64,000 nucleotides of DNA from Vibrio chagasii (lineage in GTDB: Bacteria > Pseudomonadota > Gammaproteobacteria > Enterobacterales > Vibrionaceae), in assembly GCF_024347355.1 (NCBI RefSeq), contig NZ_AP025465.1, positions 3,038,001-3,102,000 of the forward strand, given 5' to 3'. The notes beneath the pieces were generated by a model. That model did no database searches. It was not told the origin of the DNA and saw only the letters and a program-made list of their open reading frames with translations. This document shows, piece after piece, positions 41,537 through 50,920 of this stretch (its first letter is position 1; every line of letters starts with the position of its first letter). The position numbers and the translations under genes were made by a program.

Positions 41537-41594
41537 TTCAGCGATTACTGAGCAGCAGGTGCTTCAGCGATTACTGAGCAGCAGGTGCTTCAGC
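41537..41594. repeat. 26-bp tandem duplication across the fkpA stop codon
   Basis: A 26-base unit is present 2.2 times in tandem with no mismatches. One copy holds the last codons of fkpA and its TAA stop (41571-41573); the other lies wholly in the 3' untranslated region and repeats the same codons after the stop. Confidence 0.95.
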
Positions 41595-42347
41595 ATTATC
41601 AATGCTAAGTAGTTCAACTTCGAATACTAGCGTTGAGTTAGCTGGGATAGTCGGTGTATCTTGCTCACCGTATGCTAGCTCTGGCGGGATTACGAATTTG
41701 TACTTAGAACCAACTTGCATTAGTTGTACGCCTTCAGTCCAACCTGGGATTACGCGGTTTAGTGGGAATGTTGCTGGTTCGCCACGGTCGTAAGAGCTGT
41801 CGAACTGAGTACCGTCAGTTAATGTACCTTTGTAGTGTACTTGAACGGTATCTGTGTCTTTTGGAGAAGCGCCTTCACCTTGTGTCATTACTTGGTAAAG
41901 TAGACCTGATTCAGTTTGCTTAACGCCTTCAGTTTTTGCGAACTCAGCACGGAAGTCGTCACCTGCTTTCTTAGTTTCAGCTGATTTCTCTGCCGCTTGT
42001 GCTTGCATAGTTTCAGCAACACGCTTGTCTAGAGCTTCAAGCGCTGCACGAGTTTCTTCTTCGTTAAGTGCAGTTTTCTCTGCGAATACGTCTTCAATAC
42101 CTTGAAGAACCATGTCTTTGTCTAGGTTAATGCCTAGCTCGCTTGGCTTATCAATGCTTGTGCTCAGGTAGTTAGCGAAAGATACGCCGATTGCGTATGC
42201 CGCTTTGTCATCTTCGGTTTTAAAGTTTACTGCTTCTACTTTAACTTCTTCTACTTGAGGTGCTTCTGCCTTTGGTTCTTCTTTCTGACAACCAACTGCT
42301 AGCATAACCGTTGCGGCAAGCAGTGATACTTTTAAAACTGATTTCAT
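41571..42347 (-). CDS. fkpA: FKBP-type peptidyl-prolyl isomerase FkpA, lipoprotein form
   Basis: A 258-residue envelope chaperone and proline isomerase. The leader ends in a lipobox (MLAVGC, Cys20 followed by QKEE), so it is probably an outer-membrane lipoprotein, unlike soluble E. coli FkpA. An N-terminal helical dimerisation domain ([15 protein letters not shown]) precedes the FKBP domain ([41 protein letters not shown]). ATG 42347 has a GGAG site; a four-residue longer reading is less likely. A tandem duplication covers its stop codon. It is divergent from the WD40 gene. Confidence 0.93.
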   Translation of the reverse strand: MKSVLKVSLLAATVMLAVGCQKEEPKAEAPQVEEVKVEAVNFKTEDDKAAYAIGVSFANYLSTSIDKPSELGINLDKDMVLQGIEDVFAEKTALNEEETRAALEALDKRVAETMQAQAAEKSAETKKAGDDFRAEFAKTEGVKQTESGLLYQVMTQGEGASPKDTDTVQVHYKGTLTDGTQFDSSYDRGEPATFPLNRVIPGWTEGVQLMQVGSKYKFVIPPELAYGEQDTPTIPANSTLVFEVELLSIDNAEAPAAQ

Positions 42348-42386
42348 TGAATTCTCCAATTAATGGCCAAGCCATTGGTTATTGTG

Positions 42387-42411
42387 CACAAATCTAATGA
42401 TTAGATTGGTG
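42387..42411. promoter_or_regulatory. 25-bp palindrome in the fkpA/WD40 divergent promoter region
   Basis: AATCTAAT-g-ATTAGATT is a perfect palindrome (42391-42407) that extends with one mismatch to CAC...GTG (42387-42411). The two-fold symmetry and the place between divergent genes suit a dimeric regulator. A second small inverted repeat, ATGGCcaaGCCAT, is at 42364-42376. Confidence 0.55.
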
Positions 42412-42478
42412 TGAATACGTTAGTTATAACAATATACTAGTCATATGTCTTTCGACACAAACCGGATTATTAGAAGTG

Positions 42479-43456
42479 ATGCAAATATTTTTCCATTCCT
42501 TGCTATGTGCAATTGTCATCACCTTGTTAAATGGATGCTTTTTCTTTCAAGACGATGAGCAGCGTTGGGAAATTGAGCCCAGCGGCGCCACCAGCTTTGC
42601 TTTAAGCAGAGATGGACGCTTCGCCCTGCTCTACTCTCAACAGAAACAATTGCTGCTTTGGGACCTTGCCGGAAACAAAGAGTTAGCCCAACTTGGCCCT
42701 CAAGATCAGTCCGAAAACCAAGTGTCGCGTATTCGAATCTCTGACAATGGCCGCTTTGCCATTACTGCCAGCCAAATGAACTTTGCCGTTTGGGACCTAT
42801 CCTGGACCCAAGCTGAAGGACTATGGTCTATCTCTGACGGCTTGATTCGCGATGTTGATATCTCTAGCAATGGTGAAAAAGTACTGCTCGGTTTATCGAA
42901 TGGTAAAGCCATCTATGTGGACTTAGTCACCGGACGCCGTCTGGAGTTCCTTGCTCATAGAGAAAAAGTTAATTCCGTCGCCCTTTCTTCGAACGGTCGC
43001 TATGCGCTTTCTGGTGGTAACGACTACAAAGCCTACCTGTGGGACACCGAAACTGGCTTAGTATTGCGCACCTTTGAACACGAACAAAGAGTCGTACGTG
43101 TTGCCCTACAACGTGACGGTAATTTAGCTTTTACCTCTGATGGTGGTAATCAAGCGATGATTTGGGATCTTGAAACGGGCGAACCTCAAGCCCAGCTGCA
43201 GAGTTGGTCTCGACAACTGATATTCTCGAGCGCCCGCTTTTCTGATGATGGCAGCATGTTGGTGACAGGCACTCCATCAAGCCAAGTGAGCGTGTGGAAT
43301 ACTCAGGATGGCAAACGACTTTCACGACACGATGCAGAGCCATTAAAAGATACTCGCCCTCCTCGTGCGGTAGTGTATGATGCAGCCTTTGATGATAAGA
43401 ACCGTGTAATATCGGGCACCTCTTCGGGCATCGCCCAAGCTTGGAATGTGGATTAA
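42479..43456 (+). CDS. WD40-repeat lipoprotein
   Basis: A 325-residue protein with a lipoprotein leader (TLLNGC, Cys20) and a beta-propeller of WD40-like repeats: VNSVALSSNGRYALSGGNDY followed by KAYLWDTETG, then AMIWDLETGEPQ, and VSVWNTQDGK, about six to seven blades. It would sit on the periplasmic side of the outer membrane or inner membrane and serve as a protein-binding scaffold; the partner is unknown. ATG 42479 is preferred to the adjacent GTG 42476. It ends 5 bases before slyX, so they are cotranscribed. Confidence 0.8.
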   Translation: MQIFFHSLLCAIVITLLNGCFFFQDDEQRWEIEPSGATSFALSRDGRFALLYSQQKQLLLWDLAGNKELAQLGPQDQSENQVSRIRISDNGRFAITASQMNFAVWDLSWTQAEGLWSISDGLIRDVDISSNGEKVLLGLSNGKAIYVDLVTGRRLEFLAHREKVNSVALSSNGRYALSGGNDYKAYLWDTETGLVLRTFEHEQRVVRVALQRDGNLAFTSDGGNQAMIWDLETGEPQAQLQSWSRQLIFSSARFSDDGSMLVTGTPSSQVSVWNTQDGKRLSRHDAEPLKDTRPPRAVVYDAAFDDKNRVISGTSSGIAQAWNVD

Positions 43457-43461
43457 GAACG

Positions 43462-43689
43462 ATGACAGAAAAGCGAGTTGAACAGTTAGAAAGCCGCGTG
43501 AATGACTTAGAATGTCAGCTAGCTTTCCAAGAACAGACCATTGAAGAACTCAATGAAGCGCTTAGCCAACAACAGATGTTGATCACTAAGATGCAAGACC
43601 AAATGAAATATGTAGTGGGTAAAGTGAAGAACATTGATGGTTCGAACTTAGCTGACGCATCTGAAGAGACGCCACCACCACATTACTAA
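43462..43689 (+). CDS. slyX: SlyX protein
   Basis: A 75-residue coiled-coil protein (VEQLESRVNDLECQLAFQEQ and a long heptad region) ending in a proline-rich PPPHY motif, the SlyX signature. Its function is unknown. ATG 43462 is chosen; a seven-residue extension overlaps the WD40 gene. It lies near slyD and fkpA as in enterics. Confidence 0.9.
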   Translation: MTEKRVEQLESRVNDLECQLAFQEQTIEELNEALSQQQMLITKMQDQMKYVVGKVKNIDGSNLADASEETPPPHY

Positions 43690-43734
43690 TGTACGTTGCC
43701 AATGAGCTGAGGCTTGTTGGTCTGGTTGAAAAAC

Positions 43735-43765
43735 AAAAGGCGACAGAGAATATCTGTCGCCTTTT
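43735..43765. terminator. bidirectional terminator between slyX and the isoaspartyl peptidase gene
   Basis: AAAAGGCGACAGA and TCTGTCGCCTTTT form a perfect 13-base stem with a 5-base loop between two convergent genes, with A and T runs on either side. Confidence 0.93.
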
Positions 43766-43804
43766 GCGTATTTGATTGGGAACTTGAGTTACACCGAAGC
43801 TTAG

Positions 43805-44770
43805 CTAGTCATCGGCATAAATCTTAACTTCCACTCGACCTTCTGTATCGACACTAGCACGGTACATGCCGGAACTGTTCATGCCGAAGTGAATGTCACC
43901 TTGGTCATCAATCGCAATCAAACCACCTTCACCGCCCATGGTTTTCAGTTTACCTTGGATGATATGTTCACATGCGGTATGAACGTCTTCTTTAAGATAA
44001 CGCATGCGCGCAGCTACATCACTGGCAACCATTTTTCTTAAGAAGAACTCACCCATGCCTGTGGTAGAAACCGCAACATTACCATTCTCAGCAATTGTGC
44101 CCGCACCAATGATTGGCGAATCACCGACTCGGCCGTACTTCTTGTTTGTCACACCACCAGTACTGGTCGCTGCTGCCAAGTTGCCCGATTGGTCTAATGC
44201 CACAGCGCCAACCGTGCCGTACTTTTTGTCGTCTGGATATTTCTCAGCTTGCTGCTCATCGTATTTCGCTTCAGACAGAGCAAATATGCCTTTTTCTTTC
44301 ATCGATTGAAGCTGTTCGTAACGACGCTCAGTGAAGAAGTAGTCTTGCTCAGTAAATGTATAGTCGTGTTCAAAGGCAAACTTCTCCGCCCCTTCTCCAA
44401 TCAACAGTACATGGTCGCTTTTCAGCATTACATCGCGAGCTAATTCGATCGGGTTCTGAATGTGGCGAACACCAGCAATGGCACCCGCATCCATTTCACG
44501 ACCGTGCATCACCGACGCATCCATTTCCACAAACTCATCATGCGTAAGAACGGAGCCCTTACCCGCATTGAAGTGTGGGCTGTCTTCCATCACCTTTACC
44601 GATGCCACAACAGCATCCAAAGCATCACCGCCAGATTGCAGTACTTGGTAACCCGCCAATACTGACTTTTCTAACGCCTCAGTAATGCCCGCTTTTAGCT
44701 CATCACTCATTTGCTCTCGCAAAATGGTTCCAGCACCACCGTGAATGGCAATTGAAAAAGGTTGCGACAT
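43805..44770 (-). CDS. iaaA: isoaspartyl peptidase/L-asparaginase
   Basis: A 321-residue Ntn-hydrolase of the plant-type asparaginase family that removes beta-aspartyl residues and self-cleaves before the nucleophile. The cleavage site is YGTVGAVALD, with Thr186 as the new N terminus; IAIHGGAGT at the start and the substrate-binding GRVGDSPIIGAGT and STTGMGE segments are present. There is no signal peptide, so it acts in the cytoplasm. It is monocistronic and convergent with slyX. Confidence 0.93.
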   Translation of the reverse strand: MSQPFSIAIHGGAGTILREQMSDELKAGITEALEKSVLAGYQVLQSGGDALDAVVASVKVMEDSPHFNAGKGSVLTHDEFVEMDASVMHGREMDAGAIAGVRHIQNPIELARDVMLKSDHVLLIGEGAEKFAFEHDYTFTEQDYFFTERRYEQLQSMKEKGIFALSEAKYDEQQAEKYPDDKKYGTVGAVALDQSGNLAAATSTGGVTNKKYGRVGDSPIIGAGTIAENGNVAVSTTGMGEFFLRKMVASDVAARMRYLKEDVHTACEHIIQGKLKTMGGEGGLIAIDDQGDIHFGMNSSGMYRASVDTEGRVEVKIYADD

Positions 44771-44903
44771 CTAAACTCTCCACTGACGTATTCTTGTTAT
44801 GTGTTGCTATCAATATCATATCCAAAGCTCGATGTCTGATAGCAACAACAAATCTTTCGCTAGCGGTCATGCTCACGCCAGAAAGCACAACCCCAATACG
44901 AAA

Positions 44904-44926
44904 AAAGCCTCCACAAGGGAGGCTTT
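44904..44926 (-). terminator. terminator after slyD
   Basis: AAAGCCTCC and GGAGGCTTT form a perfect 9-base stem with a 5-base loop, followed on the minus strand by TTTTTTCG. Confidence 0.9.
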
Positions 44927-44957
44927 CATATTCTTGAACTAATCCGTTAGGTCGGTA

Positions 44958-45548
44958 TTAGTGAGAACCACAGCTACCGCCGCCGCAGCAGCCGTCTTTT
45001 TTCTCTTCACCGTGGTCGTGGCCTTCGCCACCACAGCAACCACCTTCGTGGTCATGGTCGTGACCGTGGCTGCCACAGCCACCAGCTTGGTGTACGTGAC
45101 CGTGTTGAACTTCTTCTTCAGTCGCTTCACGAACCGCTACTACTTCAACGTCAAACGTTAGAGTTTGGCCAGCTAGCATGTGGTTACCATCAACAACAAC
45201 TTCGTCGCCGTCTACTTCAGTTACTTCTACTGGAATTGGACCTTGGTCTGTATCCGCTAGGAAGCGCATGCCAACTTCGATTTGTTCAACACCTTGGAAT
45301 ACGTCAGCAGGAACACGTTGTACTAGAGCATCGTTGTGCTCGCCGTAAGCGTCTTCTGGAGTAACAGTTGCAGAGAACTTGTCGCCAGCTACTTTGCCTT
45401 CAAGCTCTTTTTCAAGACCTGTAATTAGGTTGTTATGACCGTGAAGGTAATCTAGTGGAGCTTCTGCAGTTGATTGGTCAACTACTACGCCATCTTCAAG
45501 TTTCACTTGATATGCAACACTAACTACTACGTTCTTTTCAATTTTCAT
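44958..45548 (-). CDS. slyD: FKBP-type peptidyl-prolyl isomerase SlyD
   Basis: A 196-residue cytoplasmic isomerase and chaperone with an FKBP domain interrupted by an IF insert (VEGKVAGDKF-like region) and a metal-binding tail rich in His and Cys (GHDHDHEGGCCGGEGHDH). In E. coli the tail binds nickel for hydrogenase maturation. The start ATG 45548 (MKIEKNVVVS) is the family start; an 11-residue extension is not. The gene is part of the conserved slyD-fkpA neighbourhood. Confidence 0.95.
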   Translation of the reverse strand: MKIEKNVVVSVAYQVKLEDGVVVDQSTAEAPLDYLHGHNNLITGLEKELEGKVAGDKFSATVTPEDAYGEHNDALVQRVPADVFQGVEQIEVGMRFLADTDQGPIPVEVTEVDGDEVVVDGNHMLAGQTLTFDVEVVAVREATEEEVQHGHVHQAGGCGSHGHDHDHEGGCCGGEGHDHGEEKKDGCCGGGSCGSH

Positions 45549-45642
45549 GAGAGCTCCAAGGAGGTTTGGACTAAGCTCCAACAGTTGAGCTTAGGAAAAA
45601 TTCTGTACCCGGATATTATGGGGATCAATTATCGAAACTCAA

Positions 45643-45843
45643 TCACTCAGGCTTAAAAATACCGATCATTTCTTGATTCGCGTGTTCAGATTTCTCTACA
45701 GTTTTCGGTTTGCGTTGCTCTGAGAAGTCGCAATCGACACATTCCACTAACTCAATATTGTTCTCAATCCACCAGCGAAGCGTGTCTTGAGTATTGCAGC
45801 TTGGGCAGCTTGCCCCTGCGATAAAGCGTTTTTTCTGTTTCAC
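45643..45843 (-). CDS. yheV: YheV family putative zinc-ribbon protein
   Basis: A 66-residue protein starting at GTG 45843 (after AAGGA with 7-base spacing): KQKKRFIAGASCPSCNTQDT, then CVDC. The two Cys pairs (CPSC, CVDC) suggest a zinc ribbon; function is unknown. The long reading upstream of the GTG is not conserved. It lies beside kefB as in E. coli. Confidence 0.9.
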   Translation of the reverse strand: MKQKKRFIAGASCPSCNTQDTLRWWIENNIELVECVDCDFSEQRKPKTVEKSEHANQEMIGIFKPE

Positions 45844-45991
45844 GTTAATATCCTTTACTACTCTGGATTCGCGGTTCTCTATGCTTGATGTGAAAGCGAA
45901 TAGGACCACGTTTATTATTAGGTATCTCTGGGCAATGGCTTTTGGCTCAAAGCATTCATTACAAGCTCGAACCATTCACTCTAAGCTGAAG

Positions 45992-47788
45992 CTATTGCCA
46001 ATAGTTTCGAGATTGGTGGTCATTCTCCATCTCATGTCCAAAGATCTCTTCAAGCTCTTTACGAGCCTCTTTCGCTCTTTGGGCTAACTCTGCGTCTTCA
46101 TTATGCTGAGGCAGTAACTCTTTCAGCATACCATTATCCAACTTCCTAAAATGTGCTTCTGCTCGCTTCGCTTTGTATGGATGCATGCCAAGTTCAGTCA
46201 GAGTTTGACGGCCAAGGTCTAGTGCGCCTAGGAAGGTTTCACGCGAGTAGTTGTTTACCCCGTGATTAAGCAATTGGTAGGCTTCAACACGGCTTCGCGC
46301 ACGCGCCAAGATTTTAAGACGTGGGAAGTGCTGCTTACACAAATCGACGGTTTTCATGATTTCATCAGGAGAGTCTGTACACAACACTATCGCTTCCGCT
46401 TTATCCGCCCCCGCAGCGCGTAACAGCTCTAAGTGAGTGGAATCACCGTAAAATACCTTGTAGCCAAACTTTCTCAGGATGTGGATTTGGCTAGCGTCAC
46501 TTTCCAAGATCGTAATACGGATCTTATTGGCGTACATCAGACGTCCAATGATCTGACCAAAACGACCGAAGCCGGCAATAATCACTCGAGGGCTACGATC
46601 AACCACATCCGAGGACATCGCATTCTCGCTAATTTGATTCAATTGGCGAGCAAAGAACTTATCTTGGAGCTTAAGCATTAATGGCGTGGTCACCATTGAG
46701 AGACTCACCACAACTAGCAAGAACGACACTTGTTCACCACTCAAGATGCCTTGTGCACTTGCCGCTGTGAAGATAACGAAAGCGAATTCACCACCTTGGC
46801 TAAGAATCATTGCGATGCGACTACGTGCTTTGGCTTGAGTACCAAAAATTCGAGCAAGGGCGTACAGAACCAAACCTTTTAGTACGACTAGCGCTAGAAC
46901 AGCGATCAATATTGCAAATGGGCTTTCGGCCAACAATCCCAAGTTAACGGCCATACCCACTGAGATGAAGAACAGACCAAGCAACAACCCTTTGAACGGG
47001 TCAATCGCGATTTCCAGCTCATGTCGGTATTCACTCTCCGCCAGAAGCACACCAGCTAGGAAAGTACCCAATGCCATCGACAAGCCGATCTGTTGCATGA
47101 TAACGGCAATACCAATCACCAATAGCAGAGCCGCAACGGTGAACAACTCACGTACACCACTCATTACCACATAGCGGAAAAGAGGCCTCAACAAGAAGTG
47201 ACCGCCCACCAGCAAACCAACCACGCCACCTAGCATCCACAGCATGTCTGCCCAGCTTCCGCCGGTGTTACCAGCAAGCAGAGGCAGCATAGCCAACATT
47301 GGTATTACGGCAATATCTTGGAAAAGCAAAACCGCAAAGCCAGATTGCCCAGCTTCTTTCCCCCCAAGCTCTCGCTCTTCAATAACCCTTAAAGCGATAG
47401 CAGTCGAGGACAAGGCCAAACCCATACCTATTACTAGGCTCGTTTGCCACGTTAAACCGAACATGCAGGCGATGGCAGTAATAATCAGAGTGGTGATCAG
47501 CACCTGCGCGCCACCGAGCCCGAGAATAGGCGCTCGCATCTGCCACAATTTTTTAGGGTTAAGCTCTAAACCAATCAGGAAGAGCAGCAGCACCACCCCG
47601 AATTCGGAAAAGTGTAGAATCGCTTCTACGTCACTAATTAAACCAAGCCCCCATGGGCCAATTGCCACACCCGCCAGCAAGTAGCCCAAAACTGAGCCTA
47701 AACCTGCGCGCTGTGCGATAGGAACAGCAACCACCGCGGCAGCTAAAAATATAACGCTACTTTGCAAAAATTCATTAGTCAGAGCCAT
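45992..47788 (-). CDS. kefB: glutathione-gated potassium/proton antiporter
   Basis: A 598-residue CPA2-type antiporter: about 12 membrane helices to residue 390, with GLELNPKKLWQMR-like linker and SQGGEFAFVIF motif, then a cytoplasmic RCK/TrkA-N domain (VIIAGFGRFGQIIGRLM) binding NAD and glutathione. KefB lowers cytoplasmic pH by potassium efflux in response to electrophiles. Its start overlaps the kefG end by 14 bases, so the activator and channel are coupled. Confidence 0.93.
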   Translation of the reverse strand: MALTNEFLQSSVIFLAAAVVAVPIAQRAGLGSVLGYLLAGVAIGPWGLGLISDVEAILHFSEFGVVLLLFLIGLELNPKKLWQMRAPILGLGGAQVLITTLIITAIACMFGLTWQTSLVIGMGLALSSTAIALRVIEERELGGKEAGQSGFAVLLFQDIAVIPMLAMLPLLAGNTGGSWADMLWMLGGVVGLLVGGHFLLRPLFRYVVMSGVRELFTVAALLLVIGIAVIMQQIGLSMALGTFLAGVLLAESEYRHELEIAIDPFKGLLLGLFFISVGMAVNLGLLAESPFAILIAVLALVVLKGLVLYALARIFGTQAKARSRIAMILSQGGEFAFVIFTAASAQGILSGEQVSFLLVVVSLSMVTTPLMLKLQDKFFARQLNQISENAMSSDVVDRSPRVIIAGFGRFGQIIGRLMYANKIRITILESDASQIHILRKFGYKVFYGDSTHLELLRAAGADKAEAIVLCTDSPDEIMKTVDLCKQHFPRLKILARARSRVEAYQLLNHGVNNYSRETFLGALDLGRQTLTELGMHPYKAKRAEAHFRKLDNGMLKELLPQHNEDAELAQRAKEARKELEEIFGHEMENDHQSRNYWQ

Positions 47789-48359
47789 CGTTCGCTCCTA
47801 TATCTTGTAGCGGGTCTCGCAACCAGTTTCGATACGCTTCTGCATGTTGATACCGTGTCATATCTGTGACATTTCGTGCCCAGTGTAAAACCAATGGTGG
47901 TATCCAATTCATCTGACACAAAGCAGCTGTGAGTTCGAAAGGTTGTAAAATCTCTTGTAATGGATATTTATTATAGCCTGCTGCTCCAAACGCCTCTTCT
48001 TTACCACCCGTAGTGATAACACTGCGCCAGTGTTTACCTTTCAGTGCACTTTGCTCACCAAACGCAAAGCCTTTACCCAAGACTCGGTCAAACCACTCTT
48101 TTAACAGTGAAGGACAGGAATACATAAACAGAGGGTGTTGGAACACAATCACATCATATTCAAGGAGCAGAGAATGCTCGTAAGGCACATCGATAAAGAA
48201 ATCAGGATAGATGGCATAGAGGTCGTGAATTTTAACGTGCTCGAGCGACTCTATTTTCTTAACCATCATCTGATTGGCAATAGAGGTTTCTGGCTCTGGG
48301 TGCGCGTAGATAACCAATACTTTGGGCACTACTTTGTCTGTCGAGGGCGTATTACTCAT
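47775..48359 (-). CDS. kefG: KefG-like flavodoxin-fold quinone oxidoreductase
   Basis: A 194-residue cytoplasmic flavoprotein with KVLVIYAHPEPETSIAN, FQHPLFMYSCPSLLKEWFDR and ITTGGKEEAFG motifs of the NQO/KefF-KefG family. KefG is an ancillary protein required for KefB activity. It is upstream of and overlaps kefB by 14 bases. It is divergent from the ABC-F gene. Confidence 0.92.
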   Translation of the reverse strand: MSNTPSTDKVVPKVLVIYAHPEPETSIANQMMVKKIESLEHVKIHDLYAIYPDFFIDVPYEHSLLLEYDVIVFQHPLFMYSCPSLLKEWFDRVLGKGFAFGEQSALKGKHWRSVITTGGKEEAFGAAGYNKYPLQEILQPFELTAALCQMNWIPPLVLHWARNVTDMTRYQHAEAYRNWLRDPLQDIGANDGSD

Positions 48360-48530
48360 TCCTTTGAAGCTTTCCTTTTAAGGCTAAACGGTGGCAAGGC
48401 CACAAGAATTTAAGCAAAAGTTATTAATATGTTATTGGCATCATAACGCAAATTGCATTGTGATCGACTTTTATCTGGTTTAAGCCTACTATGCAGGCGT
48501 CTGTTCATCTCTAATTTCAATGCTATTTCT

Positions 48531-50453
48531 ATGATTACTTTCTCTGATATTCAATTGCTACGCGGCGGTAAGCCCCTCCTCGACCAAGCATCTGCGACTC
48601 TTCACCCTGGCGACAAGATTGGCTTGGTGGGTAAAAACGGCTGTGGTAAATCGACGCTGTTCGCTTTAATTAAAGACGAACTATCGATTGATGCTGGCTC
48701 ATTCAGCAAACCTGCTCACTGGGAAATGGCGTGGGTTGCTCAAGAAACCCCAGCATTAGAAAGAACAGCAATTGAATACGTGATTGATGGTGACCGTGAA
48801 TATCGTGGCCTTGAAGGTCAGCTGCAAAAAGCGGAAGTAGCCGACAACGGCACACTCGTCGCAGAGATTCACGGCAAGATAGAAACCATTGGTGGTTACA
48901 GTATTAAGGCTCGCGCAGCCGAATTGCTAGACGGCCTAGGCTTTAGCCAAGAACAAATGACGTGGAACCTGACCCAATTCTCAGGTGGTTGGCGTATGCG
49001 TTTGAACCTAGCGCAAGCCCTACTGTGCCGCAGTGACTTACTGCTGCTCGATGAGCCAACCAACCACTTGGACTTAGATGCGGTAATGTGGCTAGAGCGT
49101 TGGCTACAAAGCTACCCTGGCACACTGATTCTTATCTCGCACGATAGAGACTTCTTAGACCCTATCGTCAACCGCATCGTGCACGTAGAAAACCAAAAGT
49201 TAAATGAGTACACAGGTAACTACTCATCGTTTGAGAATCAACGAGCGCAAAAACTGATTCTGCAACAGGCGATGTACCAGAAGCAGCAAAAGCAGATGGC
49301 TCACATGCAGAGCTACATCGACCGTTTCCGTTATAAAGCTTCAAAGGCTCGCCAAGCGCAAAGCCGTATTAAAGCGCTAGAGAAAATGGAACAAGTACTG
49401 CCAGCTCAGTTTGATAACCCATTCAGCTTTGAGTTCAGAGAACCAGACGCACTACCAAACCCAATCATGATGATGGATGAGGTCTCTGCAGGCTACGATG
49501 ACAAATTAATCCTAGAGAAGATTCGCCTTAACCTTGTTCCGGGTAGCCGTATCGGTCTACTGGGTCGTAACGGCGCAGGTAAATCGACACTTATTAAGCT
49601 GCTTTCTGGCGAACTGAAACAGCAAGGTGGCGAGCTGAGCTACTCACAAGGCGTTAAGATTGGTTACTTCGCACAGCATCAACTAGAAACGCTGCACCCA
49701 GAAGAGACACCACTGCAACACATGATGCAGATTGCGCCTAAACACACCGAACAGCAGCTGCGTGATTATCTAGGTAGCTTTGGCTTCCAAGGCGAGAAAG
49801 CACTGGATAAAGTGACTCCTTTCTCAGGTGGCGAGAAAGCACGTTTAGTATTGGCGCTGCTGGTATGGCAAAAACCGAACCTGTTGCTACTCGATGAACC
49901 AACTAACCACTTGGATCTCGACATGCGTCAGGCGCTGACATTTGCTCTACAGACGTTTGAAGGCGCGATGGTTATCGTATCGCACGACCGTTACCTACTT
50001 CGTGCAACTACCGATGACCTGTACCTTGTGCACGACCGCCAAGTTGCGCCGTTTGACGGTGACCTGAACGATTACTACAAGTGGCTAACCGAACAGCAAA
50101 AAGTGGAACGCAAAGAAGCACAAGCGCAGGCTCCAGCGAAAGATGGTGCCAACAGTGCTGCTGCGAAAAAAGAGCAAAAGCGTAAAGAAGCGGAGTTCCG
50201 TAAGTTAACCGCACCAATCCGTAAAAAGCTGACTCAATTTGAAAAGCAGATGGATAAACTGACGCTTGCTCTTGAAGAAGCCGAGCAACAATTATCCGAC
50301 ACTTCACTGTATGAAGCTGAAAATAAGGCTAAACTGAATGAAGTACTCGCCCTACAAGCGAGCAGTAAGTCACAACTTGAAGAAGTTGAAATGGATTGGA
50401 TGTCCACTCAAGAAGAGCTTGAGCAGATGGAACAGGATATGGATAACTTATGA
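48531..50453 (+). CDS. yheS: ABC-F family ATP-binding protein
   Basis: A 640-residue soluble ABC-F protein with two nucleotide-binding domains: Walker A motifs GKNGCGKST (near 36) and GRNGAGKST (near 345), signatures FSGGWRMRL and FSGGEKARL, and Walker B LLLLDEPTNHLDLD in both. A charged linker and a long C-terminal coiled coil (from about 560) follow. These proteins bind the ribosomal E site and relieve stalling. ATG 48531 gives the family length; a 26-residue upstream extension is not supported. Its stop overlaps the next gene start (ATGA). Confidence 0.93.
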   Translation: MITFSDIQLLRGGKPLLDQASATLHPGDKIGLVGKNGCGKSTLFALIKDELSIDAGSFSKPAHWEMAWVAQETPALERTAIEYVIDGDREYRGLEGQLQKAEVADNGTLVAEIHGKIETIGGYSIKARAAELLDGLGFSQEQMTWNLTQFSGGWRMRLNLAQALLCRSDLLLLDEPTNHLDLDAVMWLERWLQSYPGTLILISHDRDFLDPIVNRIVHVENQKLNEYTGNYSSFENQRAQKLILQQAMYQKQQKQMAHMQSYIDRFRYKASKARQAQSRIKALEKMEQVLPAQFDNPFSFEFREPDALPNPIMMMDEVSAGYDDKLILEKIRLNLVPGSRIGLLGRNGAGKSTLIKLLSGELKQQGGELSYSQGVKIGYFAQHQLETLHPEETPLQHMMQIAPKHTEQQLRDYLGSFGFQGEKALDKVTPFSGGEKARLVLALLVWQKPNLLLLDEPTNHLDLDMRQALTFALQTFEGAMVIVSHDRYLLRATTDDLYLVHDRQVAPFDGDLNDYYKWLTEQQKVERKEAQAQAPAKDGANSAAAKKEQKRKEAEFRKLTAPIRKKLTQFEKQMDKLTLALEEAEQQLSDTSLYEAENKAKLNEVLALQASSKSQLEEVEMDWMSTQEELEQMEQDMDNL

Positions 50454-50920
50454 GCCCAAAGCACGCCCCAATATCACTAACACTGGAACGACTATGGCAA
50501 TTTAGCCTTCAGTATTACAGTGTGCGCGGTGTTAAAGATGCGTGCTTAACTTTGCAAAACCAGTTCCACGGCAACGTCAATCTACTGCTGCTCCTCAAAT
50601 GGCTCGATGAGCAGCAAGTGTCTTTTGCAGAAGAAGAGTGGCACAAAGTACAGCAGTGCTTAAGCCGCTCCGAAACCCTACTTCATAGTTATCGAGAGTT
50701 ACGTAAACACCTTAAAGAGCATGTTGTCGACTCTCTATACCGTGAAGCCTTACAGTTTGAACTGCAACTTGAGAAGCAGCAGCAATCCGATCTTGTCGAC
50801 TGTATCAACTCATTGCAACTGTTCACTAATCAACAAGCGCCGTTGGCTCTGCAATATTGTCGTCTACTCGGGGCAGAAAATCTCTATGACGCATTTTCTG
50901 AACCCGCCCCTCAGCCTTAA
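50450..50920 (+). CDS. TIGR02444 family protein
   Basis: A 156-residue helical protein (LERLWQFSLQYYSVRGVKDA and LTLQNQFHGNVNLLLLLKWL), matching the TIGR02444 family of unknown function that often follows the ABC-F gene in gammaproteobacteria. The start overlaps yheS by 4 bases. No signal peptide or catalytic motif is visible. Confidence 0.8.
   Translation: MSPKHAPISLTLERLWQFSLQYYSVRGVKDACLTLQNQFHGNVNLLLLLKWLDEQQVSFAEEEWHKVQQCLSRSETLLHSYRELRKHLKEHVVDSLYREALQFELQLEKQQQSDLVDCINSLQLFTNQQAPLALQYCRLLGAENLYDAFSEPAPQP

Noticed and set aside
44939..45161. Frames rich in Ala/Val/Thr or Lys/Val opposite and overlapping slyD
   Set aside because: They are shadows of the His/Cys/Gly-rich tail of SlyD.
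45844..45975. Longer YheV reading
   Set aside because: The added residues are not conserved and the GTG at 45843 has a proper ribosome binding site.
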